Source of the DNA: Microcystis aeruginosa FD4
GTDB taxonomy: Bacteria > Cyanobacteriota > Cyanobacteriia > Cyanobacteriales > Microcystaceae
Reading direction: 5' to 3'
DNA: 64,000 bases
NCBI RefSeq assembly: GCF_009792235.1
Contig: NZ_CP046973.1
Span: 930,001 to 994,000 of the forward strand
In this document: positions 45,269 through 53,903 of the stretch, piece after piece
Layout: every line of letters starts with the position of its first letter
How positions within the stretch are numbered: position 1 is the stretch's first letter
Translations under genes and position numbers: made by a program
The notes under the pieces: model-generated
Database searches by the model: none
Seen by the model: only the letters and a program-made list of their open reading frames with translations
Told to the model about the DNA's origin: nothing

Positions 45269-46924
45269 TTAGCAATTCCCTCTTTTTTTCAAACTATAAC
45301 CAGCTAATCCGAGGGTTACTAATCCTAAAACTGCGCTAGGTTCTGGGACAGGTTTCACGGAATAAATTGCCAGATTACGACTAAGTTCATTGGCAACAAT
45401 TAACAGGGGAGTACCATTAGGACTATCGGCAGCGGGAATAAATAATAATCCTTCGGGGGAGATATCGCCTAATTGCCAATCGTTGATATAATTAACAAAG
45501 AAAGGATTACTAGGGTTGGTAATATCATAAACCATGAAACCGCCAGCCCTTTCTATTCCCACAAAACTATAGAGACGATTGCCCACGGTTCCCACGGCTA
45601 AACCTTCCGGTTCTGGGCCGCGGTTATCGCTACGACTATCGAAACTGCTAGGAGTACCATCGGAATTAAAAATACTAGGAGTTAGGGGAGTTGCTGAAAA
45701 ACCCGCTAAAATTTGTTCAAAATCATCGCCACTATCGAAGACTTGGGACAGTCCATTAGTTACATTCCAGATCGAAAAAGAACGACCACCATAGGCAAAA
45801 AGTTGGCTATATTGACCTTGGGCATTAAGTCCGTCGATGGTGGAAACATCTAAACGGCCGAGATTTCGGGCTAATTGCAAGTCTGCCGCATTAAGGAAAA
45901 CATTGGGGTCTAAAGTTAGAGTAGAAACTCGTCCGGCCTCATTTCTAGTATCCCCTTCATTGGCAGTAATTAAATAGGTTTGTCCAGCGATGGTAACGGT
46001 AGCAATCGTATCCGGTTGATATAAGCCAAAAACCGGCCAATTCTTAATTCTCACTGCTGGGGAATTAGCCGATCCTCCAAATACTACCCCATCTCGATCG
46101 CTTGCATCTAAACCATTACCCGGTGCGTTAAAATCCTTAGCTCCTAGGGGTAAAATACTGGTGACTTGAGCGTTAACAATATCGACTATCGCAATAGCAT
46201 TATTTTCCTGTAGAGACACCCAGGCAGTGGTTCCATCGTCGGCAACGGTGATGTATTCTGGTTCCACATCTTGGGAAACCGTTTGACCTGGAAAAATACG
46301 GACTCCCTGATTTCTTAAAGCATTCTCTTGACCATTAAAACTGGTAAAGGTAGCAGTGTTGACCGTGGCATTGAGAACACCAGCACTAAGGTCAATGATA
46401 CTAACGGAACCATCGGGATTGATCGCGCCTCTCGCTTCCCCTTCATTAGCGACCAAAACCCGATTACCGTCAGGAGTAAAGGTTAACATATCCGGTAAAG
46501 CACCCACAGTCACCTGACTCTGAAAGACACCATTAGTATTAAAAAAGACCACACTGCCGTTATTGGTAATCGGACTAGCTTCCATGGCCAGGGCCACGAT
46601 ACCATTTTTGATGGCGACACTGTTCACACCCGCACCGTAGGAGCTAAGATCGATCGAGGGTAAGCGAATTGGACTAGCGGGATTGCTGATATCGGCAATA
46701 TCTAGACGATTATTGGGACCGATTACGAATAATTTTCGACTAGCTGGGTCATAAGCGGGAATTTCTGCCCCGAAGTTATTAGCAGCATTTGTACTATTGC
46801 CAAGACTGCTCAATCGGGTGATATTTAAAGCTGAGGCCGATTCAGTAACAATATTGATACTGCCAGCAATTGACAGCAAGGTTAATAAAAATTTCCCATG
46901 GTGACGACAGATAGCATGAATCAT
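45269..46924 (-). CDS. choice-of-anchor I / PEP-CTERM exported protein
   Basis: A 551-residue secreted beta-propeller-like protein. A signal peptide (about 1-33, hydrophobic core FLLTLLSIAGSINIV) precedes repeated LVIG.., SVSIIDLS, AIVDI segments of the choice-of-anchor I type (LPDMLTFTPDGNRVLVANEGEAR, TLITANEGDTRNEA-like, PEGLAVGTVGNRLYSFVG). The C terminus VPEPSAVLGLVTLGLAGYSLKKRG is a PEP-CTERM sorting tag. It is probably an exported or outer-surface protein related to phytase/phosphatase-like propellers; activity is unproven. Confidence 0.82.
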   Translation of the reverse strand: MIHAICRHHGKFLLTLLSIAGSINIVTESASALNITRLSSLGNSTNAANNFGAEIPAYDPASRKLFVIGPNNRLDIADISNPASPIRLPSIDLSSYGAGVNSVAIKNGIVALAMEASPITNNGSVVFFNTNGVFQSQVTVGALPDMLTFTPDGNRVLVANEGEARGAINPDGSVSIIDLSAGVLNATVNTATFTSFNGQENALRNQGVRIFPGQTVSQDVEPEYITVADDGTTAWVSLQENNAIAIVDIVNAQVTSILPLGAKDFNAPGNGLDASDRDGVVFGGSANSPAVRIKNWPVFGLYQPDTIATVTIAGQTYLITANEGDTRNEAGRVSTLTLDPNVFLNAADLQLARNLGRLDVSTIDGLNAQGQYSQLFAYGGRSFSIWNVTNGLSQVFDSGDDFEQILAGFSATPLTPSIFNSDGTPSSFDSRSDNRGPEPEGLAVGTVGNRLYSFVGIERAGGFMVYDITNPSNPFFVNYINDWQLGDISPEGLLFIPAADSPNGTPLLIVANELSRNLAIYSVKPVPEPSAVLGLVTLGLAGYSLKKRGNC

Positions 46925-47139
46925 ATTTTTAGCTGAAAACCTGCAAAAAAAAGGCTAAACAATCGCATTTTTTCAGACCCAAGTTAAAGGCAGATTAAAC
47001 AAGAGGGAAATTAAGGATATCTTCAAAATTTGGCCAAGGACAGTAAAAGCGATCGAGGAGATGGGGAGACCCGATCGCTTTTTAGTTGAACGGCTCATTT
47101 ACCGGAGTGATAACATGGTTTAGTATAAGCTCGATCAAT

Positions 47140-47913
47140 ATGGAATCAAGACTCGTGTTATCTATTCTCCTAGCCGATTTCAAGATCATTTTTGAACGTG
47201 ACCCCGCTGCCCGCAACTGGTTAGAGGTACTGTTTTGTTATCCTGGATTACAGGCTTTACTGTGCCATCGCTTCGCCCATTGGCTATATCAGATCGGGAT
47301 TCCCTTTATTCCCCGTTTAATTTCCCATCTTGCCCGTTTTCTGACTGGTATTGAAATTCACCCTGGCGCCCAAATTGGTCAGGGTGTGTTTATCGACCAT
47401 GGTATGGGAGTTGTCATCGGAGAAACCGCCATTATCGGTGATTATGCCCTCATCTATCAGGGAGTTACTTTAGGAGGGACGGGGAAAGAAAGCGGTAAAC
47501 GTCACCCGACTCTAGGGGAAAATGTGGTCGTCGGCGCTGGGGCTAAGGTTTTGGGTAATATTTATCTGGGTAATAACGTTCGCGTCGGCGCTGGTTCTGT
47601 GGTTCTGCGCGATATTCCCGCCGATTGTACCGTTGTTGGTGTACCCGGTCGTTTAATCTATCGCGCCGGGACGCGGGTGGAACCCCTCGAACACGGTGAT
47701 TTACCCGACTCGGAAGCGGTGGCTATTCGCGCTTTGGTGGACCGCATCGAACAACTGGAAAAACAAGTGTACGAATTGCGGCTAGAACGGTCAAAAGAAC
47801 CAGATTATCGGATTAATTGCCCAGTTTTAGCCCATTTAGAAGAAGAAGCGAGTCATAGCTGTTGTCCTGGGGCCGAGCGAGATATGCGCGAGTTTCTCGA
47901 ACGGGCGGTTTAA
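47140..47913 (+). CDS. cysE: serine O-acetyltransferase
   Basis: A 257-residue CysE, making O-acetylserine for cysteine synthesis. N-terminal helical part FERDPAARNWLEVLFCYPGLQALLCHRFAHWLY, then left-handed beta-helix hexapeptides: GIEIHPGAQIGQGVFIDHGMGVVIGETAIIGD, VTLGGTGKESGKRHPTLG and GAGAKVLGNIYLG. The ATG at 47140 (MESRLVLSIL) fits the family better than the open frame from 47086. The tail (about 60 residues) ends with cysteine-containing HSCCPGAERD, found in other cyanobacterial CysE. Confidence 0.93.
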   Translation: MESRLVLSILLADFKIIFERDPAARNWLEVLFCYPGLQALLCHRFAHWLYQIGIPFIPRLISHLARFLTGIEIHPGAQIGQGVFIDHGMGVVIGETAIIGDYALIYQGVTLGGTGKESGKRHPTLGENVVVGAGAKVLGNIYLGNNVRVGAGSVVLRDIPADCTVVGVPGRLIYRAGTRVEPLEHGDLPDSEAVAIRALVDRIEQLEKQVYELRLERSKEPDYRINCPVLAHLEEEASHSCCPGAERDMREFLERAV

Positions 47914-48010
47914 CCCCGAGAATCTTTTGATATGATAGAAGACTGGTTTTTTAGTAGCTGAAACCCATTCGTCAAAGCTATGATTGTTTAGGACTACTTG
48001 GCATCGTCCG

Positions 48011-50884
48011 ATGGCTCAAACTGACTCGATCCGTATCCGTGGCGCTCGACAACACAATCTGAAAAATGTTGATCTCGAATTACCCCGCAATCAGTTGATT
48101 GTTTTTACCGGAGTTTCGGGATCGGGCAAATCTTCCCTCGCTTTCGACACCATTTTTGCCGAGGGACAGCGCCGCTATGTGGAGTCCCTCAGCGCCTATG
48201 CGCGCCAATTTTTGGGACAATTAGATAAACCCGATGTGGATGCGATCGAGGGTTTAAGTCCAGCTATTTCCATTGACCAAAAATCCACTTCCCACAATCC
48301 CCGTTCTAGTGTGGGAACTGTAACGGAAATTTACGATTACTTGCGTTTATTGTTCGGTCGTGCTGGGGAACCCCATTGTCCCCATTGCGATCGCAATATT
48401 GCCCCCCAAACCATCGATCAAATGTGCGATCGAGTGATGGAATTAGCCGATAAAACCCGATTTCAAATCTTAGCCCCGGTAATTCGCGGCAAAAAAGGCA
48501 CTCATAAGCAATTAATCTCTAGTTTAGCCTCCCAAGGCTTTGCCCGGGTGCGGATTGACGGCAAGGTAGTAGAATTATCCGAGGGCATCGAGTTAGATAA
48601 AAAACATCTTCATGATCTTGAAATTGTTATCGATCGCCTGATCAAAAAAGAGGGTTTACAGGAAAGATTAGTGGATTCTTTAACCACTTGTTTAAAGCAT
48701 TCCGACGGTGTAGCGATTGTGGAAATTCTCGATGAGAATAACGAAGATAATCCCGAAGTTACCAAAGAAATTGTCTTTTCTGAGAAATTTGCCTGTCCCG
48801 AACACGGGGCAGTTATGGAGGAATTATCCCCCCGTTTATTCTCTTTTAATTCTCCCTATGGTGCTTGTCCCAACTGTCACGGATTGGGCAGTTTACGGAA
48901 ATTTTCGGCAGATTTAGTCATTCCAGACCCGAAACAACCGGTTTATTCTGCTATTGCCCCTTGGTCAGATAAGGATAATTCCTACTATCTTTCTCTCCTC
49001 TACGGTTTAGGGCAAGCTTTAGGTTTTGAAATTCAAACTCCTTGGCAGAAACTAACAAAAACCCAGCAAGATATCATTCTCTATGGGAGTAAAGAACCGA
49101 TCTATTTTGAAGATGATTACCGTTACGATACTGGCCGCGGTTACTATCGAGAATTTGCGGGAGTTATCAATATCTTAGATAGGAATTATCAAGAAACCAC
49201 CTCGGAAGTTATTAAACAAAGACTAGAGAAATATATTGTTAACCAAACCTGTGAAGTTTGTCACGGAAAAAGATTAAAACCGGAAGCTTTATCGGTACGT
49301 TTAGGACAATATACGATCACGGATTTTACTGGAGTTCCCATTCGGGATTGTTTGCAGAGAATTAATGATTGTCATTTAACCCCAAGACAAGCATTAATTG
49401 GGGAATTAGCTCTCAAAGAAATCAAAGCGAGACTACAATTTTTAATCGATGTGGGATTAGATTATCTTACCCTCGATCGACCGGCGATGACTTTATCTGG
49501 GGGAGAATCCCAACGAATTAGATTAGCTACTCAAATCGGTTCGGGATTAACGGGAGTATTATACGTTCTCGATGAACCTAGCATCGGATTACACCAAAGA
49601 GATAATAGTAAACTGTTAGAAACCCTGCAAAGATTGCGAGATTTAGGTAATACTTTAATTGTCGTCGAACACGATGAAGAAACGATTCGGGCAGCCGATT
49701 ATGTGGTCGATATCGGTCCGAAAGCGGGTATTCATGGCGGAGAAATCATCTGTCAAGGTAGTTTTAAAAATCTTTTAAAGTCGAAAAAATCAATAACAGG
49801 GGCCTACCTATCGGGACGCAAAGTTATTGAAACTCCTCCCCAAAGAAGGTATGGGAATGGTAATGCTTTAGTTTTAAAAAATTGCCATCAAAATAACCTA
49901 AGAAATATTGATGTAACGATTCCTTTAGGAAAATTAGTCTCGATTACGGGGGTATCTGGTTCAGGTAAATCCACCTTAATTAATGAGTTATTATATCCAG
50001 CTTTACAACATCATTTAACCCGTTTAACTCCCTTCCCCAAAGAGTTAGATAAAGTGGAAGGATTGGACGCGGTTGATAAAGTAATTGTCATCGACCAATC
50101 ACCGATCGGACGCACCCCTCGGTCAAATCCTGCCACCTATACGGGGGTTTTTGACATTATTCGCGAGATTTTCACCGAAACCATCGAAGCAAAAGCTAGA
50201 GGTTACAAAGCGGGGCAGTTTTCTTTTAATGTTAAGGGAGGACGCTGTGAAGCTTGCCTAGGCCAAGGGGTAAACGTGATCGAGATGAATTTTCTCCCCG
50301 ATGTCTATGTGCAGTGTGATGTGTGTAAAGGGGCGCGTTACAATCGGGAAACCCTACAGGTTAAGTATAAAGGTTATTCGATCGCCGATGTCTTAGATAT
50401 GACGATCGAGGAAGCATTAAAAGTCTTTGAAAATGTCCCCCGGGCCACCACCAGATTACAAACTCTCGTGGATGTGGGTTTAGGATACTGTAAACTCGGT
50501 CAAAGCGCTCCCACTTTATCCGGTGGAGAAGCGCAAAGGGTGAAATTAGCGGCCGAATTATCCCGACGGGCCACGGGAAAAACCCTATATTTGATCGATG
50601 AACCGACTACGGGGTTATCTTTTTATGATGTGCATCATCTCTTAGATGTGTTACAAAGATTGGTCGATAAAGGTAATTCGATTATCGTCATCGAACATAA
50701 TCTCGACGTGATTCGCTGTAGCGATTGGATTATTGATTTGGGACCAGAAGGAGGGGACAAGGGAGGAGAATTAATCGTGGTGGGAACACCGGAAACCGTG
50801 GCTAAATGTGAACAATCCTACACTGGTCATTATCTTGCCCAAGCATTACTTCAATATCCCCCAAAAAAGCAGGATAATAAGTAA
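48011..50884 (+). CDS. uvrA: excinuclease ABC subunit A
   Basis: A 957-residue UvrA, the damage-recognition ATPase of nucleotide excision repair. Walker A1 GVSGSGKSSLAFDTIF, the first zinc site CPHCDR...CPEHG, the signature TLSGGESQRIRLATQIGS, Walker A2 GVSGSGKSTLINEL, zinc finger CEACLGQG...CDVCKGARYN, and second signature TLSGGEAQRVKLAAELS are all intact. The ATG at 48011 (MAQTDSIRIRGARQHNL) is the family start; the upstream TTG would add nine unrelated residues. Confidence 0.96.
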   Translation: MAQTDSIRIRGARQHNLKNVDLELPRNQLIVFTGVSGSGKSSLAFDTIFAEGQRRYVESLSAYARQFLGQLDKPDVDAIEGLSPAISIDQKSTSHNPRSSVGTVTEIYDYLRLLFGRAGEPHCPHCDRNIAPQTIDQMCDRVMELADKTRFQILAPVIRGKKGTHKQLISSLASQGFARVRIDGKVVELSEGIELDKKHLHDLEIVIDRLIKKEGLQERLVDSLTTCLKHSDGVAIVEILDENNEDNPEVTKEIVFSEKFACPEHGAVMEELSPRLFSFNSPYGACPNCHGLGSLRKFSADLVIPDPKQPVYSAIAPWSDKDNSYYLSLLYGLGQALGFEIQTPWQKLTKTQQDIILYGSKEPIYFEDDYRYDTGRGYYREFAGVINILDRNYQETTSEVIKQRLEKYIVNQTCEVCHGKRLKPEALSVRLGQYTITDFTGVPIRDCLQRINDCHLTPRQALIGELALKEIKARLQFLIDVGLDYLTLDRPAMTLSGGESQRIRLATQIGSGLTGVLYVLDEPSIGLHQRDNSKLLETLQRLRDLGNTLIVVEHDEETIRAADYVVDIGPKAGIHGGEIICQGSFKNLLKSKKSITGAYLSGRKVIETPPQRRYGNGNALVLKNCHQNNLRNIDVTIPLGKLVSITGVSGSGKSTLINELLYPALQHHLTRLTPFPKELDKVEGLDAVDKVIVIDQSPIGRTPRSNPATYTGVFDIIREIFTETIEAKARGYKAGQFSFNVKGGRCEACLGQGVNVIEMNFLPDVYVQCDVCKGARYNRETLQVKYKGYSIADVLDMTIEEALKVFENVPRATTRLQTLVDVGLGYCKLGQSAPTLSGGEAQRVKLAAELSRRATGKTLYLIDEPTTGLSFYDVHHLLDVLQRLVDKGNSIIVIEHNLDVIRCSDWIIDLGPEGGDKGGELIVVGTPETVAKCEQSYTGHYLAQALLQYPPKKQDNK

Positions 50885-50948
50885 TGGGATAAAATTAACT
50901 TCTTGGTTAGGATAGGCAAGAGGCAAGAGGTAGTTAGATATGTATAAT

Positions 50949-51166
50949 TAGGGTTTGCTGAATAAATCTAAAAACCTTATCCAACAAGGTTTTTAGACTT
51001 TTTTTCCCTCAAAAAGTGCCGACACTTGGAGTGATTGGGGGGAAAATTCAGGGACTTTTTCCCTGAAAATTAGGTAATTGGCCACCTCAAAACTGGTAAA
51101 ACCCCACACCCCACACCCCACACCCCACACCCTACCCCCACCGAAAAACTTTTTCAGCAGACCCTA
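50949..51166 (+). repeat. MITE-B, copy 2 (inverted relative to copy 1)
   Basis: TAGGGTTTGCTGAATAAATC ... TTTTTCAGCAGACCCTA, 218 bp. It matches 33865-34074 in reverse. ACACCCC heptamers lie inside. It fills the gap between uvrA and the methyltransferase stop codon (4 bp away). Confidence 0.85.
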
Positions 51167-51170
51167 CTTA

Positions 51171-51947
51171 TTAGGGAATAACACAGAGATAATAAAGCCA
51201 ATGATCAAGATTAGCATTTAACTCTTGTTCGCTTTTAATTTCCTGACCGGTTTTCCAAGAATAAATTTTAATATCTTGAAAGTAGGACTTTAACTGTCTT
51301 AATTGTTCTTTGGGTGTGGCGTAATAATTTTGCAGACGAAAATTATGGGGTTCATCCCGAATAATTGCATAGTCAGCAGTCAATAACTGTTCGTAGCTAA
51401 GAGAGGGATTACAGGCACGCAAAATCGCCCAGATGACTAAATTGACATAGCTACTAAAAGGATTCAAACTAATCTTTTTTTTCCAATCGAATTCTGGGAT
51501 AATTCCCTGAAGATTATGACTAGAAAAACAAAAATAACCCCCCGCTTTACCGATGCGGCTAATTTCCTCTAAAACTAGAAAACGGTCAGCATGGGAAATA
51601 TAATCAATGCCATTAAAACTAAAGAGAATAAAATCAAAATAATTATCGGCAAATTGTTCTAGATTTCTAGCATCGGCCACTTGCCAGACTAAATGGGGAA
51701 ATTTTTGACAACAAGCGGCGATCATTTCCGCAGAATAATCGACACCGATATATTCTCCCACAAGAGGGGCAAAATACTTCGTAGTCCGTCCCGCACCTAC
51801 CCCTAAATCAAGCATTTTCATCGTCGATAAACGCTCTTGCAGCAGGGTTAAAATTGTCTTTTCTGCTGGCTGTAGCTCGCTTAATTGGGCATAATAACCG
51901 ACAATACTAGGGTCTCTATAGGTTTGCTGATTTTTATCCTTAATCAT
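51171..51947 (-). CDS. class I SAM-dependent methyltransferase
   Basis: A 258-residue Rossmann-fold methyltransferase: motif I KMLDLGVGAGRTTKYFAPL, motif II YIGVDYSAEMIAACCQKFP, VWQVADARNLEQF, then FDFILFSFNGIDYI. The substrate is unknown; the C-terminal part lacks a recognisable specificity domain. Its upstream region (51955-52091) is duplicated at 52948, beyond the vapBC-like cassette. Confidence 0.8.
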   Translation of the reverse strand: MIKDKNQQTYRDPSIVGYYAQLSELQPAEKTILTLLQERLSTMKMLDLGVGAGRTTKYFAPLVGEYIGVDYSAEMIAACCQKFPHLVWQVADARNLEQFADNYFDFILFSFNGIDYISHADRFLVLEEISRIGKAGGYFCFSSHNLQGIIPEFDWKKKISLNPFSSYVNLVIWAILRACNPSLSYEQLLTADYAIIRDEPHNFRLQNYYATPKEQLRQLKSYFQDIKIYSWKTGQEIKSEQELNANLDHWLYYLCVIP

Positions 51948-51954
51948 TCTCGAT

Positions 51955-52091
51955 CGCTCTTTCCTACTGCCATCTTTAGGAAAAGATTTAGACTATCATA
52001 AGATGCGCTTAAATTATCCAATTGGCATCAATTACAAGGATAGCATTTTCCAAAAGTGATCAAAGAAATATAAAGTTATTTTATAGTATTA
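51955..52091. repeat. direct repeat A flanking the vapBC-like cassette
   Basis: About 137 bp beginning CGCTCTTTCCTACTGCCATC and including ACTATCATAAGATGCG and AGCATTTTCCAAAAGTGAT. The copy at 52948-53107 is ~85% identical with one ~24-bp insertion. The pair brackets an 857-bp segment with the toxin-antitoxin genes. Confidence 0.85.
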
Positions 52092-52098
52092 GCCATAA

Positions 52099-52499
52099 TT
52101 AAATCTCCCAGTCTTCATATTTTAAACCATCTATCCGACTGAATTCACCGATATTATGAGTGATTAAAATTAACTCATTAGCCATAGCAATAGCTGCAAT
52201 TTGTAAATCATAACCACCGACAGGAATACCTAATTGATTTAATTGAGACCGAATTCTTCCAGCAATTTTTGCAGAATTTTGGTCAAAAGGTAAAATCTTA
52301 AATTGATTACAGAAACGCTCTAGCTTCGCTAAATTTTGCTCTTTTCTACTGCTTTTGTAAGCCCCATAATACAATTCTAATTGTACCACAGTAGATAAAT
52401 AAATCTCGTCTGGCTGATGTTTTGCTAACTCATGAGTAACAGCCAAACTACTATTATTAAGTAGCTTAAACAAACATTTGTATCTAACAGATAGGTCAT
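52099..52499 (-). pseudogene. VapC-type PIN toxin, N-terminal frameshift
   Basis: From the ATG at 52499 the sequence reads TYLLDTNVCL, the PIN-domain start with its catalytic Asp. Then one base is missing near 52470. The other frame continues KLLNNSSLAVTHELAKHQPD, STVVQLELYYGAYKSS (second acid), GYDLQIAAIAMANELILITH (third and fourth acids) to the stop at 52099. The ATG overlaps the antitoxin stop as ATGA. An RNase toxin of this form would be inactive unless slippage occurs. Confidence 0.75.
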
Positions 52500-52750
52500 A
52501 GTAGTTGTTCTCTTTCCTCATAATCTGGCTGTTTTTCTCTTACTAATAATTCACCTTCCCAACCGCCAATTACTTCTTCAAAGAAGCCTTCTTGCCATTG
52601 CCTAAATGTAGTTTTTTCTTCTTTTTCTTTTAGAGATATTGGCTGATAAACTAAGGTGACTTCTAAATCTGTGTTTTTAAGTTCAGGCGGTAAAGATATT
52701 TGTAATGTTCCATCTTCTCCCACATGGGTTTTAAAACTAATTGTTTTCAT
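52496..52750 (-). CDS. VapB-like antitoxin
   Basis: An 84-residue protein: SFKTHVGEDGTLQISLPPEL is a SpoVT/AbrB-like N-terminal strand pattern, followed by an acidic C-terminal tail (WQEGFFEEVIGGWEGELLVR) that would wrap the toxin. It overlaps vapC by 4 bp. The ATG at 52750 is preferred over a longer frame from 52777. An inverted repeat in the promoter (52770-52786) is the likely operator. The antitoxin is intact although its toxin is frameshifted. Confidence 0.7.
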   Translation of the reverse strand: MKTISFKTHVGEDGTLQISLPPELKNTDLEVTLVYQPISLKEKEEKTTFRQWQEGFFEEVIGGWEGELLVREKQPDYEEREQLL

Positions 52751-52915
52751 GGTTTCAGCTAAGGTTACTACTATCATAAGGATAGTATAATATGTCCTCG
52801 TCTGACAAGGTGCGTCCCCTGCGGTCTTTTAACCATAAAGACATCTTCACCCCAAACAGGTCGGACATGACAGAAACACCATCCGATGAGAATGGCCATA
52901 CATCCCACTCAAGAC
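52748..52915. repeat. TA-upstream block, copy 1
   Basis: 168 bp shared with 61655-61823 at high identity. It begins with the antitoxin start codon (CAT on the plus strand) and contains the palindrome ACTATC-N5-GATAGT, then GTCCTCGTCTGACAAGGTGC and onward to CATCCCACTCAAGAC. It includes the antitoxin promoter. The other side has an open frame of ~81 residues (52792-53037) that I do not trust. Confidence 0.8.
52770..52786. promoter_or_regulatory. inverted repeat in the vapB promoter, candidate operator
   Basis: ACTATC-ATAAG-GATAGT, conserved exactly at 61677-61693 although the second copy is not in front of an intact antitoxin gene. On the minus strand TATACT just upstream could be the -10 box. 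VapBC complexes usually bind such palindromes to repress their own operon. Confidence 0.5.
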
Positions 52916-52947
52916 CGAGACGATGGATACTACTCTCTCACGGTAGC

Positions 52948-53107
52948 CGCTCTTTCCTACTACCATCTTTAAGAAAAGATTTAGACTATCATAAGATGCG
53001 ATTAAATTATCAACTTGTCATCAATGGAGATTTTTAGCTCTTTTTTCCCATCTACAAGCATAGCATTTTCCAAAAGTGATAAAAGAGGTGTAAAGTTATT
53101 TTATAGT
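52948..53107. repeat. direct repeat B flanking the vapBC-like cassette
   Basis: The partner of 51955-52091, with the same order of blocks and about 24 extra bases (TTTAGCTCTTTTTTCCCATC) in the middle. Confidence 0.85.
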
Positions 53108-53117
53108 AGTTGTCTTT

Positions 53118-53261
53118 GATAGCCTGGAAATTGTCCTGACGACTTCCCAAATTGCTCCCCACCTGACCCACCGTCCCAACCTCCAGTTGGCGAAAGTAGA
53201 TAGTGCCGAGATTGACTTGCAGCAGTTTGATTATCTGCTCAACCAGATCCATCCCGGTTGA
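53118..53261 (+). pseudogene. C-terminal fragment of a DUF2079-like membrane protein
   Basis: The plus strand reads LEIVLTTSQIAPHLTHRPNL and then DLQQFDYLLNQIHPG up to a stop; TTSQIAPHLxHR and xxFDYILLNxxHPG are the C-terminal signature of cyanobacterial DUF2079 proteins. The large N-terminal membrane part is absent. The following 53262-53870 has only short broken frames. Confidence 0.5.
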
Positions 53262-53903
53262 GCGAGTCGCCGTCGGTTGTCAGATATCTGATCAGAGGCT
53301 TGCAGCGATCGCCTAGTTTTAAATTGAGTTACGCGCAAGATCAGGTATTTGTGTTTGAGCAACGCTAAGAGAGAAAAAGCAGCGGGGACCACATATCTGT
53401 ATAAAGTGCTACAATAATCTAAGATTCCATCAAAGGTTAGATTATCAAACGCCGACTCAGGACTATCAAGGTCGGAAAACCTCGTTCGATAGTCTGAGCA
53501 GAGGCAAGACAATCGGTTAGAACTCATTGACCATCTGAGACTGTCCAATCGTTGGGATCGACTTCGGGTATGGGTGAGGATATCGAGCCGCAATTGTCAG
53601 GGTAACACCAAATCCCCCTGATTCAGTGCAGTTGAAAAGCCTTCTTGTTCCTAGTGACCACTTCAGTGGTCCCTGATGATAACTGGGTTTTGCTAACTGG
53701 ATTTGGGATAAACCTGCCTTAGTGCGGTTTTGTTGTTACCTAAAATGTCGGATGAATGCCCCCGCTACATTTTTCGACAAGATACTCACCTTTGCGGGGG
53801 ATGAAATCCGACCAGAATATCAACCCCGGAGCATCGGTTTAATTCCACCATCTGTGGGTAAACTGTATTATACTTAACCTAGCCAAGGGTCGAGGATTGT
53901 TAG

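Noticed and set aside
52792..53037. 81-residue frame in the TA-upstream block
   Set aside because: The second copy of the block has indels and changes that break the frame, so coding is unlikely.
53231..53593. 120-residue frame on the minus strand
   Set aside because: No RBS and atypical composition. The stretch has fragments of other genes on the plus strand (DUF2079 remnant at 53118).
53735..53878. Plus-strand fragment ending PPSVGKLYYT
   Set aside because: It looks protein-like (FFDKILTFAGDEIRPEYQ) but no family came to mind and no start is found; it may be the 3' end of a lost gene before the tnpB element.
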